From Actinomyces faecalis (GTDB lineage: Bacteria > Actinomycetota > Actinomycetes > Actinomycetales > Actinomycetaceae): 64,000 nt of DNA. Each line of letters begins with the position of its first letter. Position 1 is the first letter of the stretch. The position numbers and the translations under genes were made by a program. This document shows positions 1 to 12,246 of this stretch, piece by piece. The notes below the pieces were generated by a model that did no database searches, was not told the DNA's origin, and saw nothing but the letters and a program-made list of their open reading frames with translations. The DNA is taken from NCBI RefSeq assembly GCF_013184985.2, contig NZ_CP063418.1:806001-870000 (forward strand). Reading direction: 5' to 3'.

Positions 1-251
1 GTGGTCTGCCCGACCGTCAGCACCGCTGCGGTACCGGTGCCGACCGCCGGCAAGGCCGCCGAGGCACCCACCGCCCCGGAGGTCAGCCCGGACTCGGTGC
101 GGAAGCGGTCAGCAGCACGGCGCGCGAGCTCAGCGACATCGGCACCGGGGTACTCCCGGCGCATGTGCGCAACGTTTTCCTCAATGCGACGCGCGGGCAG
201 CTCAAGTGCCTTGTCCAGCGCTCGTTCAAAGACGGTAAGCCGGGTTGACAT
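1..251 (-). CDS. Hypothetical alanine-rich protein, N-terminal part (runs off the window)
   Basis: The minus strand is open from an ATG at 249-251 to the left edge, giving 83 residues without a stop. The start follows a GAGGACGAG-like ribosome binding site that lies in the end of the upstream OsmC-family gene, so the two are probably co-transcribed. The visible part begins with an amphipathic Arg/Glu-rich helix and ends in a Gly/Ala-rich segment (LPAVGTGTAAVLTVGQT) that looks like the start of a membrane-inserting helix. This layout resembles EcsC-like or related actinobacterial membrane proteins, but I do not recognise the family with certainty and the C-terminus is outside the window. Confidence 0.55.
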   Translation of the reverse strand, partial: MSTRLTVFERALDKALELPARRIEENVAHMRREYPGADVAELARRAADRFRTESGLTSGAVGASAALPAVGTGTAAVLTVGQT

Positions 252-261
252 GTGCTCGTCC

Positions 262-705
262 TCAGTCCTTGTCGTCCAGCAGGTGCAGGCGCACAGCAGC
301 ACCTTTCTCGATCGTATGACCCACGGTGCAGCCGCGCTCGATCGCACTCTCGACCCGCTGGTGCAGGGTGGCTAGCTGCTCAGCGGTCAGGGAGGACAGG
401 TCGGTGATGATCTGGACATCGAGATCGGAGTAGCGCTCCTCATCCTCGTTCTTGATCGAGGCGCAGATGACATTGGCCTCGAATTCCTCGCCCAGCGCCT
501 TGGCCAGCCGGTGGTCGGCAGACAGGGTGTTGCAGGTGGCCAGGGCTATCTTGAGCAGCTCGCCGGGGGAGAGCTCACCCGGTCCCGTCCCCACGCGGAC
601 CTCACCGCCGCGCGCGTTGTGAGCCAGGTACTGGCGCGTGCCGGTGCGCTGGGCCCACACGGAGTTCGTCTCGGTGGGGGTGATGATGTCAGAGGTGTCA
701 GTCAT
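262..705 (-). CDS. OsmC/Ohr-family peroxiredoxin-like protein
   Basis: 147 residues, the normal size for a single-domain OsmC protein, which as a dimer reduces organic hydroperoxides in the cytoplasm. The two redox cysteines expected for the family are visible: C58 in the motif LATCNT and C126 in RGCTVGHTI, where the second usually sits in a Cys-x-Val-x-x-Thr helix. The start ATG at 703-705 is the first in-frame start after an upstream stop. It lies just before the truncated gene at the left edge, 10 bases apart on the same strand, suggesting a small operon. Family assignment is firm; whether it prefers organic hydroperoxides (Ohr) or has another thiol role (OsmC/YhfA) cannot be told. Confidence 0.85.
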   Translation of the reverse strand: MTDTSDIITPTETNSVWAQRTGTRQYLAHNARGGEVRVGTGPGELSPGELLKIALATCNTLSADHRLAKALGEEFEANVICASIKNEDEERYSDLDVQIITDLSSLTAEQLATLHQRVESAIERGCTVGHTIEKGAAVRLHLLDDKD

Positions 706-819
706 GGCTCGATCGTGTCATGTGAGGGGGAGGAGGACTAGTGCGTGGGCGCGCTGTTCGCCCCAGGCTGGCGGCGGTCAGGCGCGCTACCGGGCACACG
801 TCGGTCACGGGGTGAAGGG

Positions 820-1317
820 TCAGTGGTCGGCGAGCCAGGCGGCCGCGCGCCTCTCCTCGTCGGTGACGACGGCGTCGACCATACTCATCGCCTTGTCCTC
901 CAAGGACCGTCCCAGCAGAGGGACGTTGACACCGAGGTCCAGGTCCATGGTGAGCGTCGTGACCTGCGTCGTGGCCGGCCTCAGGCGTAGCCGGGCACCC
1001 AGGCGTACCGGTGCCCCGCTCACGGTGACCTCCATGCTGCCGTCGCGGGCGCCGTCGTCAGCCGGCTCGCCCCAGGACTCGCTCAGGGCGAAGCCGACGG
1101 CGGAGCGCACGAAGCGCGCGGCGGCCTGCGGCAGGCGGCTGGACGGGACCTGCCCGCGGACGGTGGAGACGAAGCCTCGGCCGCGCTCGGTGACCTCGAC
1201 CTCAGCGTCCTCCAGGTCGACCCGGCTCAGGCGCCCACGCAGGTAGCGAGGGTCGGCCAGCATCTGGGTCACGCGCTGTGGCTCGGCGGGATAGGTAACT
1301 GTCACGGTCTTCTTCAC
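820..1317 (-). CDS. DUF2505 family protein (START/SRPBCC-like fold)
   Basis: 165 residues starting at a GTG (1315-1317). It opens with MKKTVTVTYPAEPQRVTQML, the first strand and helix of the DUF2505 family, a group of actinobacterial proteins related in fold to polyketide-cyclase/START lipid- or ligand-binding domains. The protein alternates beta strands and ends in the long C-terminal helix (ERRAAAWLADH). No signal peptide or membrane helix is seen, so it is likely cytoplasmic. It is divergent from the sensor kinase, with about 55 bases between the two start codons. The ligand and role are unknown for the family. Confidence 0.75.
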   Translation of the reverse strand: MKKTVTVTYPAEPQRVTQMLADPRYLRGRLSRVDLEDAEVEVTERGRGFVSTVRGQVPSSRLPQAAARFVRSAVGFALSESWGEPADDGARDGSMEVTVSGAPVRLGARLRLRPATTQVTTLTMDLDLGVNVPLLGRSLEDKAMSMVDAVVTDEERRAAAWLADH

Positions 1318-1360
1318 GACCTAGATCCTGCCACGTGGCACGCCAGGCCCGGTGCCTCGG

Positions 1361-1366
1361 TACGAT
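1361..1366 (+). promoter_or_regulatory. -10 hexamer TACGAT of a leaderless sensor-kinase transcript
   Basis: TACGAT matches the actinobacterial TANNNT -10 consensus and ends exactly six bases before GTG at 1373, so transcription would begin at or next to the start codon. No Shine-Dalgarno sequence precedes that GTG, which supports leaderless translation. Confidence 0.5.
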
Positions 1367-1372
1367 CCACCT

Positions 1373-2833
1373 GTGTCAAACCTCTTGCCGACCGCTATCC
1401 GTGGCCTCGTCGACCTGGACCCGGCCGACCTGGACTGGCTCCACCAGCTCGTGGCCGACTGGCAGGTGATCACGGACCTGTCGGTGTCCGACCTGGTCCT
1501 GTGGGCCAAGACCGACTCCGGGCGCTTCGTGGCCATCGCCCACTGCCGGCCCTCGGGCGGCAACACGGTCCACCTGGAGGACGTCATCGGGCGGCGCATG
1601 CCCACCGCCCGTGAGGCGATGGCTGTCGAGGCCTACGACGGCGAGCAGATCCTCGTGGCCTCGGACCCGGAGTGGACCGGGACGACGGCGGTGCGTGAGG
1701 AGTACGTGCCGGTGGTACGTGAGGGGCACGCCGTCGCGATCATGACGCGGGAGACCTCTGTGGGTCTGATCCGTGGCGGCAGGCTGGGGGACAAGCACCT
1801 GGAGGACCTGGCCGACTCTCTGTGCACGATGATCGCCGAGGGCACCTTCCCGATCCGCGGGGCCGGCACCACCATGAGGCACGGCACGCCACGCGTGGCC
1901 GACGGCGTGGTCCACCTCGACGACGAGGGCCGGGTCCGCTTCGCCACGCCGAACGCGTACTCCTGCTTCCACCGCCTGGGTATCGACGGTGAGCTGGAGG
2001 GATGTCAGCTTGCCGAGGCCGTGACCTCGATCATCCCGGAACGAACTCCGGTGGACGAGACGATGGCCGTGGTGCTCATGGGGCGTCAGGCCTGGCTCAC
2101 TGAGGTCGAGGTGGGAGGAGCGTTCCTGTCGCTGCGCTCGATCCCGCTGACGCTGGGCGGGCACCGTGCCGGTGCCGTGCTGCTGGTGCGTGACGTCACC
2201 GAGATCCGGCGGCGTGAGCAGGTCCTGCTCAACAAGGACGCCACGATCCGCGAGGTTCACCACCGGGTGAAGAACAACCTGCAGACCGTCTCGGCGCTGC
2301 TGCGGATGCAGGGGCGCCGCGCCACCAACGACGAGACCCGAGAGGCCCTGGCCGAGGCCGAGCGCCGGGTCGCCACGATCGCCACCGTGCACGAGGCGCT
2401 GAGTCACAACGTCGACGAGACGGTCGACTTCGACGAGGTCTTTGCCTCCATCCTGCGCGGGGCGGCCTCGGTGGCCACCGCGACCGGGCGGGTCGCTACT
2501 CGCCTGGAGGGCAAGTTCGGAGTCGTCGAGGCTGATGCCGCCCAGGCCCTGGCCACGGTACTGGCCGAGCTGGTCACCAACGCCGTCGAGCACGGTCTGG
2601 AGGACCGCGACGGCACGGTGACCGTGACCGCGCAGCGAGAAGGGAGCCGGTTGGAGGTCCACGTCATCGACGACGGCCAGGGGGTGGCTCCGGGCAGGAT
2701 CATGAGCGGGCTGGGCACACGCATCATCCAGACGCTGGTGCGCGGTGAGCTGCGGGGCTCGATCAGCTGGCAGTCCGCCGAGGGCGGGCAGGGCACGGAC
2801 GTCGCCATCCACGCCCGCCTCCAGGAGTCCTGA
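1373..2833 (+). CDS. pdtaS: PdtaS-like sensor histidine kinase
   Basis: 486 residues from GTG 1373. A GTG at 1352 in the same frame is possible, but residue alignment with mycobacterial PdtaS and the -10 placement favour 1373. The N-terminal ~135 residues fit the GAF-like sensor (LVADWQVITDLSVSDLVLW), followed by a PAS-like region (about 180-280). The transmitter has the HisKA_2-type H box IREVHHRVKNNLQTVSALL near residue 295, with the phospho-acceptor His-His pair. The ATPase domain shows the N box ELVTNAVEHGLE (about 399) and the G1 box DDGQGVAPG. No membrane segment is present, so it is a soluble kinase. In actinobacteria PdtaS phosphorylates the RNA-binding antiterminator PdtaR; no pdtaR gene is adjacent here. 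Confidence 0.88.
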   Translation: MSNLLPTAIRGLVDLDPADLDWLHQLVADWQVITDLSVSDLVLWAKTDSGRFVAIAHCRPSGGNTVHLEDVIGRRMPTAREAMAVEAYDGEQILVASDPEWTGTTAVREEYVPVVREGHAVAIMTRETSVGLIRGGRLGDKHLEDLADSLCTMIAEGTFPIRGAGTTMRHGTPRVADGVVHLDDEGRVRFATPNAYSCFHRLGIDGELEGCQLAEAVTSIIPERTPVDETMAVVLMGRQAWLTEVEVGGAFLSLRSIPLTLGGHRAGAVLLVRDVTEIRRREQVLLNKDATIREVHHRVKNNLQTVSALLRMQGRRATNDETREALAEAERRVATIATVHEALSHNVDETVDFDEVFASILRGAASVATATGRVATRLEGKFGVVEADAAQALATVLAELVTNAVEHGLEDRDGTVTVTAQREGSRLEVHVIDDGQGVAPGRIMSGLGTRIIQTLVRGELRGSISWQSAEGGQGTDVAIHARLQES

Positions 2834-2863
2834 ACGGCAGGCCCACGACCGCCCGTGCTATGA

Positions 2864-2897
2864 CAAGCGCCCCGAAGCCTAGGTTCCGGGGCGCTTG
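2864..2897. terminator. Bidirectional hairpin between pdtaS and whiB1
   Basis: Perfect inverted repeat: CAAGCGCCCCG at 2864-2874 and its complement CGGGGCGCTTG at 2887-2897. It sits between two convergent genes and can serve both. Confidence 0.75.
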
Positions 2898-2914
2898 CTG
2901 TGAGGAGGGCCGGG

Positions 2915-3163
2915 TCAGGAGGAGCGGCGAGCGCGAGCGGCGCGGCGCTTGAGAGAACGGCGTTCGTCCTCGCTCATGCCTCCCCACACACCGGCGTCCT
3001 GGCCGTTCTCCAGCGCCCACTTCAGGCAGGTGTCAACGACGTCACAGCGAGCGCAGACCTCCTTCGCCTGAGCGATCTGGGCGATGGCAGGACCAGTGTT
3101 GCCAACGGGGAAGAAGAGCTCAGGGTCAACTGAAAGACATGCTGCCTGGCTGCGCCAGTCCAT
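2915..3163 (-). CDS. whiB1: WhiB1-type iron-sulfur transcription regulator
   Basis: 82 residues. WhiB proteins bind a 4Fe-4S cluster that responds to nitric oxide and oxygen, and they partner the primary sigma factor. The four cluster cysteines are C9, C37, C40 and C46, the same spacing as mycobacterial WhiB1. They are followed by the turn GVWGGMSEDERR (58-69) and a basic C-terminal tail for DNA contact. The start MDWRSQAACL at 3161-3163 is preceded by GAAGGGAG and matches WhiB1 orthologues. The frame is open upstream to a TTG at 3253, but those residues do not look like coding sequence. WhiB1 is essential in mycobacteria. A second, phage-encoded WhiB lies at 62,697. Confidence 0.9.
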   Translation of the reverse strand: MDWRSQAACLSVDPELFFPVGNTGPAIAQIAQAKEVCARCDVVDTCLKWALENGQDAGVWGGMSEDERRSLKRRAARARRSS

Positions 3164-3366
3164 GAGGGCTCCCTTCGGGGTCGTTGCAGTCAGCTGCTCA
3201 GCTGAGGCGGTGCGCCTCGAAGGTGAACAGCGGGTGACCGCGTTCTGGGTCAACCCTCACACGTGGGCACAGGGAGGGCAAGAGATGCGCGATGAGACCT
3301 GTGCCTGAGATGCTGTCGTGATCCTCACAGGGGTCTTTCTCCACCTCGGTGCTATGCGTTGCTCGT

Positions 3367-6300
3367 TCAGGCGGGGCGAGCCACCTGGATCGGTTCTGCG
3401 CGACCGTGACGCACCAGCGCACCGCGTCCCGGCTGGGTGGGATGACGAGGGTCAGCCACCGCCCGCAGCGGGACTCCAGCCACCTGGGAGGTGGGACCGA
3501 CCGTCGGCCACAGCACGATGAGGTCTGCCCGCGACCTCAGCTCGGCCAGGACGCCGCGAAAGCTGGTCGCCACCCGCTCGGTCAGGGCTGAGGCCAGGAC
3601 CGTGCGGCCCTGTGACAGAGCCTGCTCGATGTGGCTGAGCCCGCTGCCTGCGCACAGGTCCAGGTCGTCGACGACGAGGGGATCTCGTGCTGCGCAGACA
3701 GCCCTGAGCGTGGCCAGAGTGGTTGAGCGTCCGGAACCTGCGGGCCCCACCACGAGCACCGAGCCTTCGGGGACGGGGAGCGGTGCAGCGTCGTCGCCTC
3801 CCACCGCCCAGACGGCCGCTGCGAGGCCGTCGGCGGTGGGCTCCAGGAGAAGGTCCGTGGGAACAGGCCGCAGCCCTCGAGGACCGGGCAGACGGCCCTT
3901 CTCTCCCGGCCCCGGAAGAAGGACCTGGCACTCCACCGGCCGGGACGCCTCCGGGTCGTAGCCCGACAGCACCCCTCGTCCTGGGACTGAGCCGGTCACC
4001 ACGCCTCTGGGCAGACCGGCGACGGCCGCCTGGTCCCCCTGGCTGGCACCGAGCACCAGGCGGGTGCGCACCGTCGTCGCCCAGCGGGAGACGGAGTGTG
4101 ACAGCGGTGCGCTGATGACCAGCCCGGTGCCTGTGACGCCACAGGCGCGGCACAGGGTCTCCAGCAGGACGAGCCCTTCACCGGGCCCGCGTGAGGCGTC
4201 GACAGCGGGCACCAGGCGGTCGACGTCGTCGAGGACCAGCACGTCGCCGCTGAGCGCTCCACCTGCTGCCAGCTCCCACAGCCGTGCCAGGCGGCGAGGG
4301 TCCTCCGGCCCGACCACGGTCCCGACCCCTGCGGCACCCTGTGCGAGCACGGGATAGCGCTGCCTGATCTGCTCGGGCAGGCCGCACAGGTGCACGCCGT
4401 GGCCGGGTGCCGGGCCGCCGTCTGCCAGGGCTGCGTCCAGGAGACCGAGAGCGGCTGAGGCCAGGGCCGTTGAGCGTCCGGACCCGGGTGAGCCCAGGAC
4501 GAGCAGAGGCTGGTCCGGCCGCCACCTCCAGGCAGTGGTCCGCTGGTCCTCGGGCTCGTCGAGCAGCGCCAGCGCGATACCTGTGGACACCTCGTCGGAC
4601 GGCTCGATCCTGGGACCGGGGCGCTGGGCGTGGTGCGGCAGGGGATCGGTCCAGGGGCGCCACGTCCTGGCACCGAGCCGGGAGGCCGCGGCGCACAGCT
4701 CGTCCACCATCTCGGCCACGCTCTGGACGACGCCGTCCTGCGAGCCGCACCACGGTGCCTGCAGCACCAGGCGCTCGGCCTCGTCCAGACCAGTGACCAT
4801 GAGACGGCCGGGGCCACCGGACAGCTCGGCGGCCTGCGCGTGGCCAAGGACATCGCGAGAGTCAGCTGGGTCCAGGACCCGCAGGCACACGCGCAGCGAG
4901 ATGTTGGCGCGCACGGTCTGGGACACTGCGCCGGACGGACGCTGTGTGGCCAGCACGAGGTGCAGGCCCAGGCTGCGCCCCTGCGCAGCGACCCGTACCA
5001 GGTTCTCCAGGACCTGTGGGTGGGAGCTGGCCAGGACGGCGAACTCGTCGACGACGATCACCAGCCGCGGCGGCGGGGACGCAGGAGCCGACCTGGTCGG
5101 GCACGCCGAGGAAGGTGCGCTCCCCGGCTGGTCCGAGCCCGGTGGCCGCAGCGACAGCGCCTCCCACGCCGCCAGGTCGGCCAGGGCGAGCCCGGCCAGG
5201 AGCCTCTCCCGACGGCGCACCTCGGCCTCCAGCGAGGCCAGGGCCCGTGCGGTCATGGCCGGGTCCAGGTCCGTCAGCACCCCGGCAGCGTGTGGCAGTC
5301 GTGTGAGGGGGCCGAAGGCCGAGCCTCCTTTGTAGTCCACGAGCACGAGACACAGCCGCTCAGGGGGCAGGGCGCAGGCCAGCTGGAGGAGCCAGGCCCG
5401 CAACAGCTCGGACTTGCCCGAGCCCGTGGTCCCTGCCACCAGGGCGTGAGGCCCGTGCTGGACCAGGTCGGCAACCGCCTGACCACGTGCACCGACTCCC
5501 AGCACCGCCTCCAGCCCGGTGGTAGCGGCTGGCGAGGACCACCTCAGCGCCACCTGGTCCTGGTCGACCTCACCGACGAGGTCGGACAGCAGGACCTGAG
5601 CCGGCACGGAGTCCTCCTGCGCACTGACATCGATGGCTGGTCCTGCCAGCGTGGTCGAGTGCTGCCTCCAGGCCTGGTCGATCAGGGTGGTGGCGGCCAC
5701 GGCCCAGGTCTGTGACGGTGGCGCCGTGCGCGGAGGGACAGGGCGAACGGCCGTGGCCCAGGAAGGCAGGTGCTGGCTGCTGCCAGCCAGGCGAGCGGTA
5801 GCCGGTCGGCTGTCCTGCCCCCACCACAGCCGCCAGTACCCGTCCTGGTAGCGGGCCAGTCCCTGGCCGGTAGCGACCACCTGGGCGCACCACCAGGTCA
5901 GACAGCGCTGTGCGCGGGGGCCGGTCACCGCGACGCCCTCGCCTGCCGCCAGCTCCAGCAGGTTTCGTCGACGCCGGCGTCCCAGCCACGCGCTGAGCGT
6001 CGTCGTCTGTGGCACGGGTGCGGCGGGCTGGGCCAGGAGGAGGAGCATCTGAGCCGGGTCCGGCCTGCGGTGCTCCCAGCCCGTGGCTCCCCGGCGACGG
6101 CGTGCAGGACCGTGGCGGCGGCGCTCAGCACGCCCGACCAGCCGTGTGAGTACCAGCAGCGCCAGGGGCAGGGACATGAGCGCGCTGGACCAGCTGCGTG
6201 TGGAGGCACCGCGCGAGAGGACTAGGGTGAGCGCCCCGCCAGCCGTCGCCAGGACGGCGACGGCGGCCAGGAGGCGCCACCAGGGGCTACCCGTGGCGGG

Positions 6301-6699
6301 CGCCGGTACTGCGGGGCAGAGCCGGGACGGGCGGCGGCGCAGCTCCAGGCGGCTCGTGCCTACCTGGAGACGCTCGCCCTCGCGCCACACCGAGCCGCGT
6401 CGGAGCCGTCCAGCCGCCGGAAGGAGGAGAGGACCCAGACGCCGGCGTCTCCACAGCGGTGGGACGCTGCAGGCGACCGGGCTGACGACGACCCTCTCAG
6501 GCAGGACCTGGACGGCGAGCTGGCGACGTGAGGCAAAGGGATCAGTGAGGACCTCGCCCCGTCCGAGCACGAGGGTGCCGTGGGCGGGCAGCGCCAGGAC
6601 GGCTCCGGCGTCGGGGCCGCTGACGACCGCGAGGTGCCAGGGCACGGTCAAGGAGACCAGGGCCTGTGCGGCCGGCGGGCACGTAGGAGCAGCTGCCAT
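3367..6699 (-). CDS. FHA/FtsK-SpoIIIE-type multi-ATPase membrane protein (EccC/EssC-like)
   Basis: 1,110 residues. The first ~120 resemble an FHA or FHA-like beta sandwich (LVLGRGEVLTDPFASRRQ). Two hydrophobic segments follow (about 138-160 and 170-190), then basic residues. The first FtsK domain has Walker A GTTGSGKSELL near residue 423, LVDYKGGSAF, Walker B VIVVDEFAVL and the sensor-like LATQRPSG. Two further degenerate ATPase modules have P-loops LGSPGSGRSTAL (about 738) and VGPAGSGRSTTL (about 983). This order is that of the EssC/EccC motor of type VII secretion, but no WXG100 substrate, EccB, EccD or mycosin gene is nearby. Role in secretion is therefore inferred; a DNA- or protein-translocating orphan is equally possible. 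Confidence 0.8.
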   Translation of the reverse strand: MAAAPTCPPAAQALVSLTVPWHLAVVSGPDAGAVLALPAHGTLVLGRGEVLTDPFASRRQLAVQVLPERVVVSPVACSVPPLWRRRRLGPLLLPAAGRLRRGSVWREGERLQVGTSRLELRRRPSRLCPAVPAPATGSPWWRLLAAVAVLATAGGALTLVLSRGASTRSWSSALMSLPLALLVLTRLVGRAERRRHGPARRRRGATGWEHRRPDPAQMLLLLAQPAAPVPQTTTLSAWLGRRRRRNLLELAAGEGVAVTGPRAQRCLTWWCAQVVATGQGLARYQDGYWRLWWGQDSRPATARLAGSSQHLPSWATAVRPVPPRTAPPSQTWAVAATTLIDQAWRQHSTTLAGPAIDVSAQEDSVPAQVLLSDLVGEVDQDQVALRWSSPAATTGLEAVLGVGARGQAVADLVQHGPHALVAGTTGSGKSELLRAWLLQLACALPPERLCLVLVDYKGGSAFGPLTRLPHAAGVLTDLDPAMTARALASLEAEVRRRERLLAGLALADLAAWEALSLRPPGSDQPGSAPSSACPTRSAPASPPPRLVIVVDEFAVLASSHPQVLENLVRVAAQGRSLGLHLVLATQRPSGAVSQTVRANISLRVCLRVLDPADSRDVLGHAQAAELSGGPGRLMVTGLDEAERLVLQAPWCGSQDGVVQSVAEMVDELCAAASRLGARTWRPWTDPLPHHAQRPGPRIEPSDEVSTGIALALLDEPEDQRTTAWRWRPDQPLLVLGSPGSGRSTALASAALGLLDAALADGGPAPGHGVHLCGLPEQIRQRYPVLAQGAAGVGTVVGPEDPRRLARLWELAAGGALSGDVLVLDDVDRLVPAVDASRGPGEGLVLLETLCRACGVTGTGLVISAPLSHSVSRWATTVRTRLVLGASQGDQAAVAGLPRGVVTGSVPGRGVLSGYDPEASRPVECQVLLPGPGEKGRLPGPRGLRPVPTDLLLEPTADGLAAAVWAVGGDDAAPLPVPEGSVLVVGPAGSGRSTTLATLRAVCAARDPLVVDDLDLCAGSGLSHIEQALSQGRTVLASALTERVATSFRGVLAELRSRADLIVLWPTVGPTSQVAGVPLRAVADPRHPTQPGRGALVRHGRAEPIQVARPA

Positions 6700-6798
6700 G
6701 CCTCGACCGTGCCAGGCGCGCGCCTGTCGCCGCTGGACGGCTGTGGAGGGTCGCCGTCCGGGGTGTCACGGCAGGTGCCTGTGGAGCCCGGGCTGTGA

Positions 6799-6804
6799 CA
6801 CCCT
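6799..6804 (+). promoter_or_regulatory. Putative -10 element CACCCT for a leaderless SRAP transcript
   Basis: The hexamer ends six bases before ATG 6811, the same spacing seen at three other genes in this window. The first base is not T, so it is a weaker match than the others. Confidence 0.3.
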
Positions 6805-6810
6805 GAGGGT

Positions 6811-10112
<3,302 letters not shown>

Positions 10113-10147
10113 CCGGGGAAGCGGTCAAGCGGCACGGAGTGGCGCGA

Positions 10148-10183
10148 CGAGGCCGGGGTGACAGGCGTGTCACCCCGGCCTCG
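10148..10183. terminator. Bidirectional terminator between ligA and the L,D-transpeptidase gene
   Basis: Perfect 16-bp inverted repeat (10148-10163 with 10168-10183) around a GGCG loop, placed between two convergent genes. Confidence 0.8.
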
Positions 10184-10230
10184 TGCCGCCGGTCGTGGCA
10201 CCCGGCTGGCCAGCCAGGTGCGTGGCAGGC

Positions 10231-12066
10231 TCAGTAGTGGCTGACCACGGTCGTGCCGATCTCGGCCCATGTGTAGATCCACTGGGCCTCGCTCACCGGC
10301 ATGTTGAGACAGCCGTGTGAGCCGGAGTAGCCGAAGCTGGATCGCCAGGGGGCGCCGTGGAATGCGTAGCCGCCGTGGAAGTAGGTCACCCAGGGCACGT
10401 CAGGGGTGACGTAGCGCGAGCCGTCCACGTTGTCTCCTCGCATGGTCTGCGAGGCGTACTGCAGGTAGACCTTGAAGGTGCCGGTCACCGTCGGGGTCTC
10501 GGGAGCGCCGTCGACGATCGTGACCGGTCCGCGGACCACGGTCGCGCCCTCGTAGGCGGTGACGGTCTTGGCTGAGAGGTTGACGTCGACCCACTTCTCA
10601 CCGGGTGCAGCCGGGTAGACGAGGTTCTCCGCGCCGTCGGCGATCGGGCGGTCCTCCCAGCCGGCCTCAACCTCAGACGTGACGAAGGAGCCGCTGTAGG
10701 CCTTGCCCTCGGTCAGGGACTGGGTGATCGCGCTCGTCAGGTCCTCGGAGTTGGACACGACGACGCCGTTGACAGCCTCAACCTGTGTGGCCACGACCTC
10801 GCCACGGGAGTTGACGTTGCGCTGTCCCGTCACCGGGTCCTTGCTCACCTGCGCGCCCTGGGCGGCGACCCACTCGCCGACCTTCGCAGCGTCGATCGAG
10901 ACGGCAGGCGCGGTGTTCTCACCGGGCTCGATCCTGACCCAGGAGGCCTTGGCGGGACCGTCTGCTGTGAAGGTGGAGGCGGCGTCGGGGGTCGTCACGG
11001 TGACGTCGAGCGAGACGAGCTCGTTGGCCTTGTCCGCCGCCGACTGGGCGTCAGCGTCCGAGACGAGCGGGGCGACAGTGGTGTAGCCGAGCTCTACCGA
11101 CTGTGACGTGAGGGTGGTGGCCGCCTTGGTGACGGCCTGCTCCAGCACGGCAGGGTCCAGGCCGGTGCCGTCAGCGGCCGGGGTCGTGGTGAAGGTGGCT
11201 CCGTCAGCACCCAGGGTGACAGTGGCGTCGACGGCCCTGGCCTGGTCCTCTGGGACCAGGCCAGCGGCGTAGGCAGCGACAGCGTCCGGGTCCGTGGTCG
11301 TGACGACCTTGACGTCGTTACCGGTGACCAGGGCCTTGAAGCGGTCGAGGACCTGTGCTGACCGCTCCATGGCGTTGTCGGCAGTGGCCTCAGCGTCCAC
11401 GCTGGTCCCCAGGTCAGCGAGAGAGGCGGTGGCCTGGACGTCACCGCTGAGAGTCACGGTGGCGGAGTCTGCGCGCTGGGTGACGATCTGGACGATCTCG
11501 GAGCGGGTCTTTCCGGACACGTTGACCCCGCCCACGTTCGTACCGGGGACCGCGGTGTCGGCGTAGTGGGAGGCGTAGGCATAGCCTCCGGCCCCTGCGA
11601 CCCCGACGAGGAGGAGCGCAGCCGCAGCGGTCCACAGAGGCCACCGTCGCTTGCGCGCAGGCTCAGGGCGGTGCCCGTGGGAACTGTCCTCGTCCAGCGA
11701 GGTTGACGTGTCCGTCTTGGCCTCAAGGCTGGCCTGAGAACCAGGTGCCGGGCTCGCAGGCGTCTGCGCCGTGCGGAGCGTCTGCGTGGGCGCCGGCGGG
11801 ATTACTGAGGGCGTGTCGTCGGCAGCAGGAGCGGCTGTCTCGGAGACCGGGTGCGCGCTAGGGCTCGTGGAGGAGGTGACGGCAGGCAGGGACTCGGTGT
11901 CCGCACCCGTGGCAGCGCCGGAGACGGCAGCGGCGCCGAAGACAGAGGTACGTCGCACGCTCGGGGTCGCGTTGTAGGGCGTGGGAAGGACCTCGTCCGG
12001 GCCGGTGGACCCACCGGCCTGCGGGGCACAGGTGTCTGCTCCCTGGACCTTTTCCTCGTCGTGCAT
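10231..12066 (-). CDS. L,D-transpeptidase with peptidoglycan-binding region (YkuD family)
   Basis: 611 residues. A ~140-residue Ser/Thr/Pro-rich cytoplasmic tail leads into a basic stretch (RKRRW) and one membrane helix (about 142-165), a type II signal-anchor layout. The external part carries PG_binding_4-like modules (VPGTNVGGVNVSGKTRSEI, then a second copy). The YkuD catalytic domain lies at about 475-611, with HGGYAFHGAPW and the nucleophile motif SHGCLNMP (Cys near 587) close to the C-terminus. It would make 3-3 crosslinks in peptidoglycan or attach proteins to it. A ten-bp -35/-10 pair may lie at 12138-12166 on the minus strand (TTGACA, 17-base spacer, TGTCAT). Confidence 0.9.
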   Translation of the reverse strand: MHDEEKVQGADTCAPQAGGSTGPDEVLPTPYNATPSVRRTSVFGAAAVSGAATGADTESLPAVTSSTSPSAHPVSETAAPAADDTPSVIPPAPTQTLRTAQTPASPAPGSQASLEAKTDTSTSLDEDSSHGHRPEPARKRRWPLWTAAAALLLVGVAGAGGYAYASHYADTAVPGTNVGGVNVSGKTRSEIVQIVTQRADSATVTLSGDVQATASLADLGTSVDAEATADNAMERSAQVLDRFKALVTGNDVKVVTTTDPDAVAAYAAGLVPEDQARAVDATVTLGADGATFTTTPAADGTGLDPAVLEQAVTKAATTLTSQSVELGYTTVAPLVSDADAQSAADKANELVSLDVTVTTPDAASTFTADGPAKASWVRIEPGENTAPAVSIDAAKVGEWVAAQGAQVSKDPVTGQRNVNSRGEVVATQVEAVNGVVVSNSEDLTSAITQSLTEGKAYSGSFVTSEVEAGWEDRPIADGAENLVYPAAPGEKWVDVNLSAKTVTAYEGATVVRGPVTIVDGAPETPTVTGTFKVYLQYASQTMRGDNVDGSRYVTPDVPWVTYFHGGYAFHGAPWRSSFGYSGSHGCLNMPVSEAQWIYTWAEIGTTVVSHY

Positions 12067-12137
12067 GCCTGTTTCCCAGTTCTGGGGTGCTCGTGCCGCC
12101 CCGGTCTGGCTCTACCTCACGCAGAGTCTGTGACGCC

Positions 12138-12166
12138 ATGACAACGGTAGATAGTCCGATTGTCAA
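12138..12166 (-). promoter_or_regulatory. Putative promoter of the L,D-transpeptidase gene
   Basis: On the minus strand TTGACA (12166-12161) and TGTCAT (12143-12138) are separated by 17 bases, about 70 bases before the start. The -35 is perfect; the -10 is poor. The 180-base space to gatC must also hold the divergent gatC promoter. Confidence 0.35.
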
Positions 12167-12233
12167 TCAGGTGGGCTGGTGCGAGCCTGTGAGATCGTGC
12201 ATGTGGCGTCACCGGCTTACCGTGGCGTCCGGC

Positions 12234-12239
12234 TAGACT
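12234..12239 (+). promoter_or_regulatory. -10 hexamer TAGACT of a leaderless gatCAB transcript
   Basis: TAGACT lies seven bases before ATG 12247, and no Shine-Dalgarno sequence is present. This predicts an mRNA starting at or one base before the gatC start codon. Confidence 0.5.
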
Positions 12240-12246
12240 CAGCGGC

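Noticed and set aside
1..375. Plus-strand open frame at the left edge
   Set aside because: The minus strand gives a coherent gene with start and ribosome binding site; the plus frame is a GC-rich shadow.
3164..3253. N-terminal extension of WhiB1 from TTG 3253
   Set aside because: Family alignment and a good ribosome binding site place the start at 3163.
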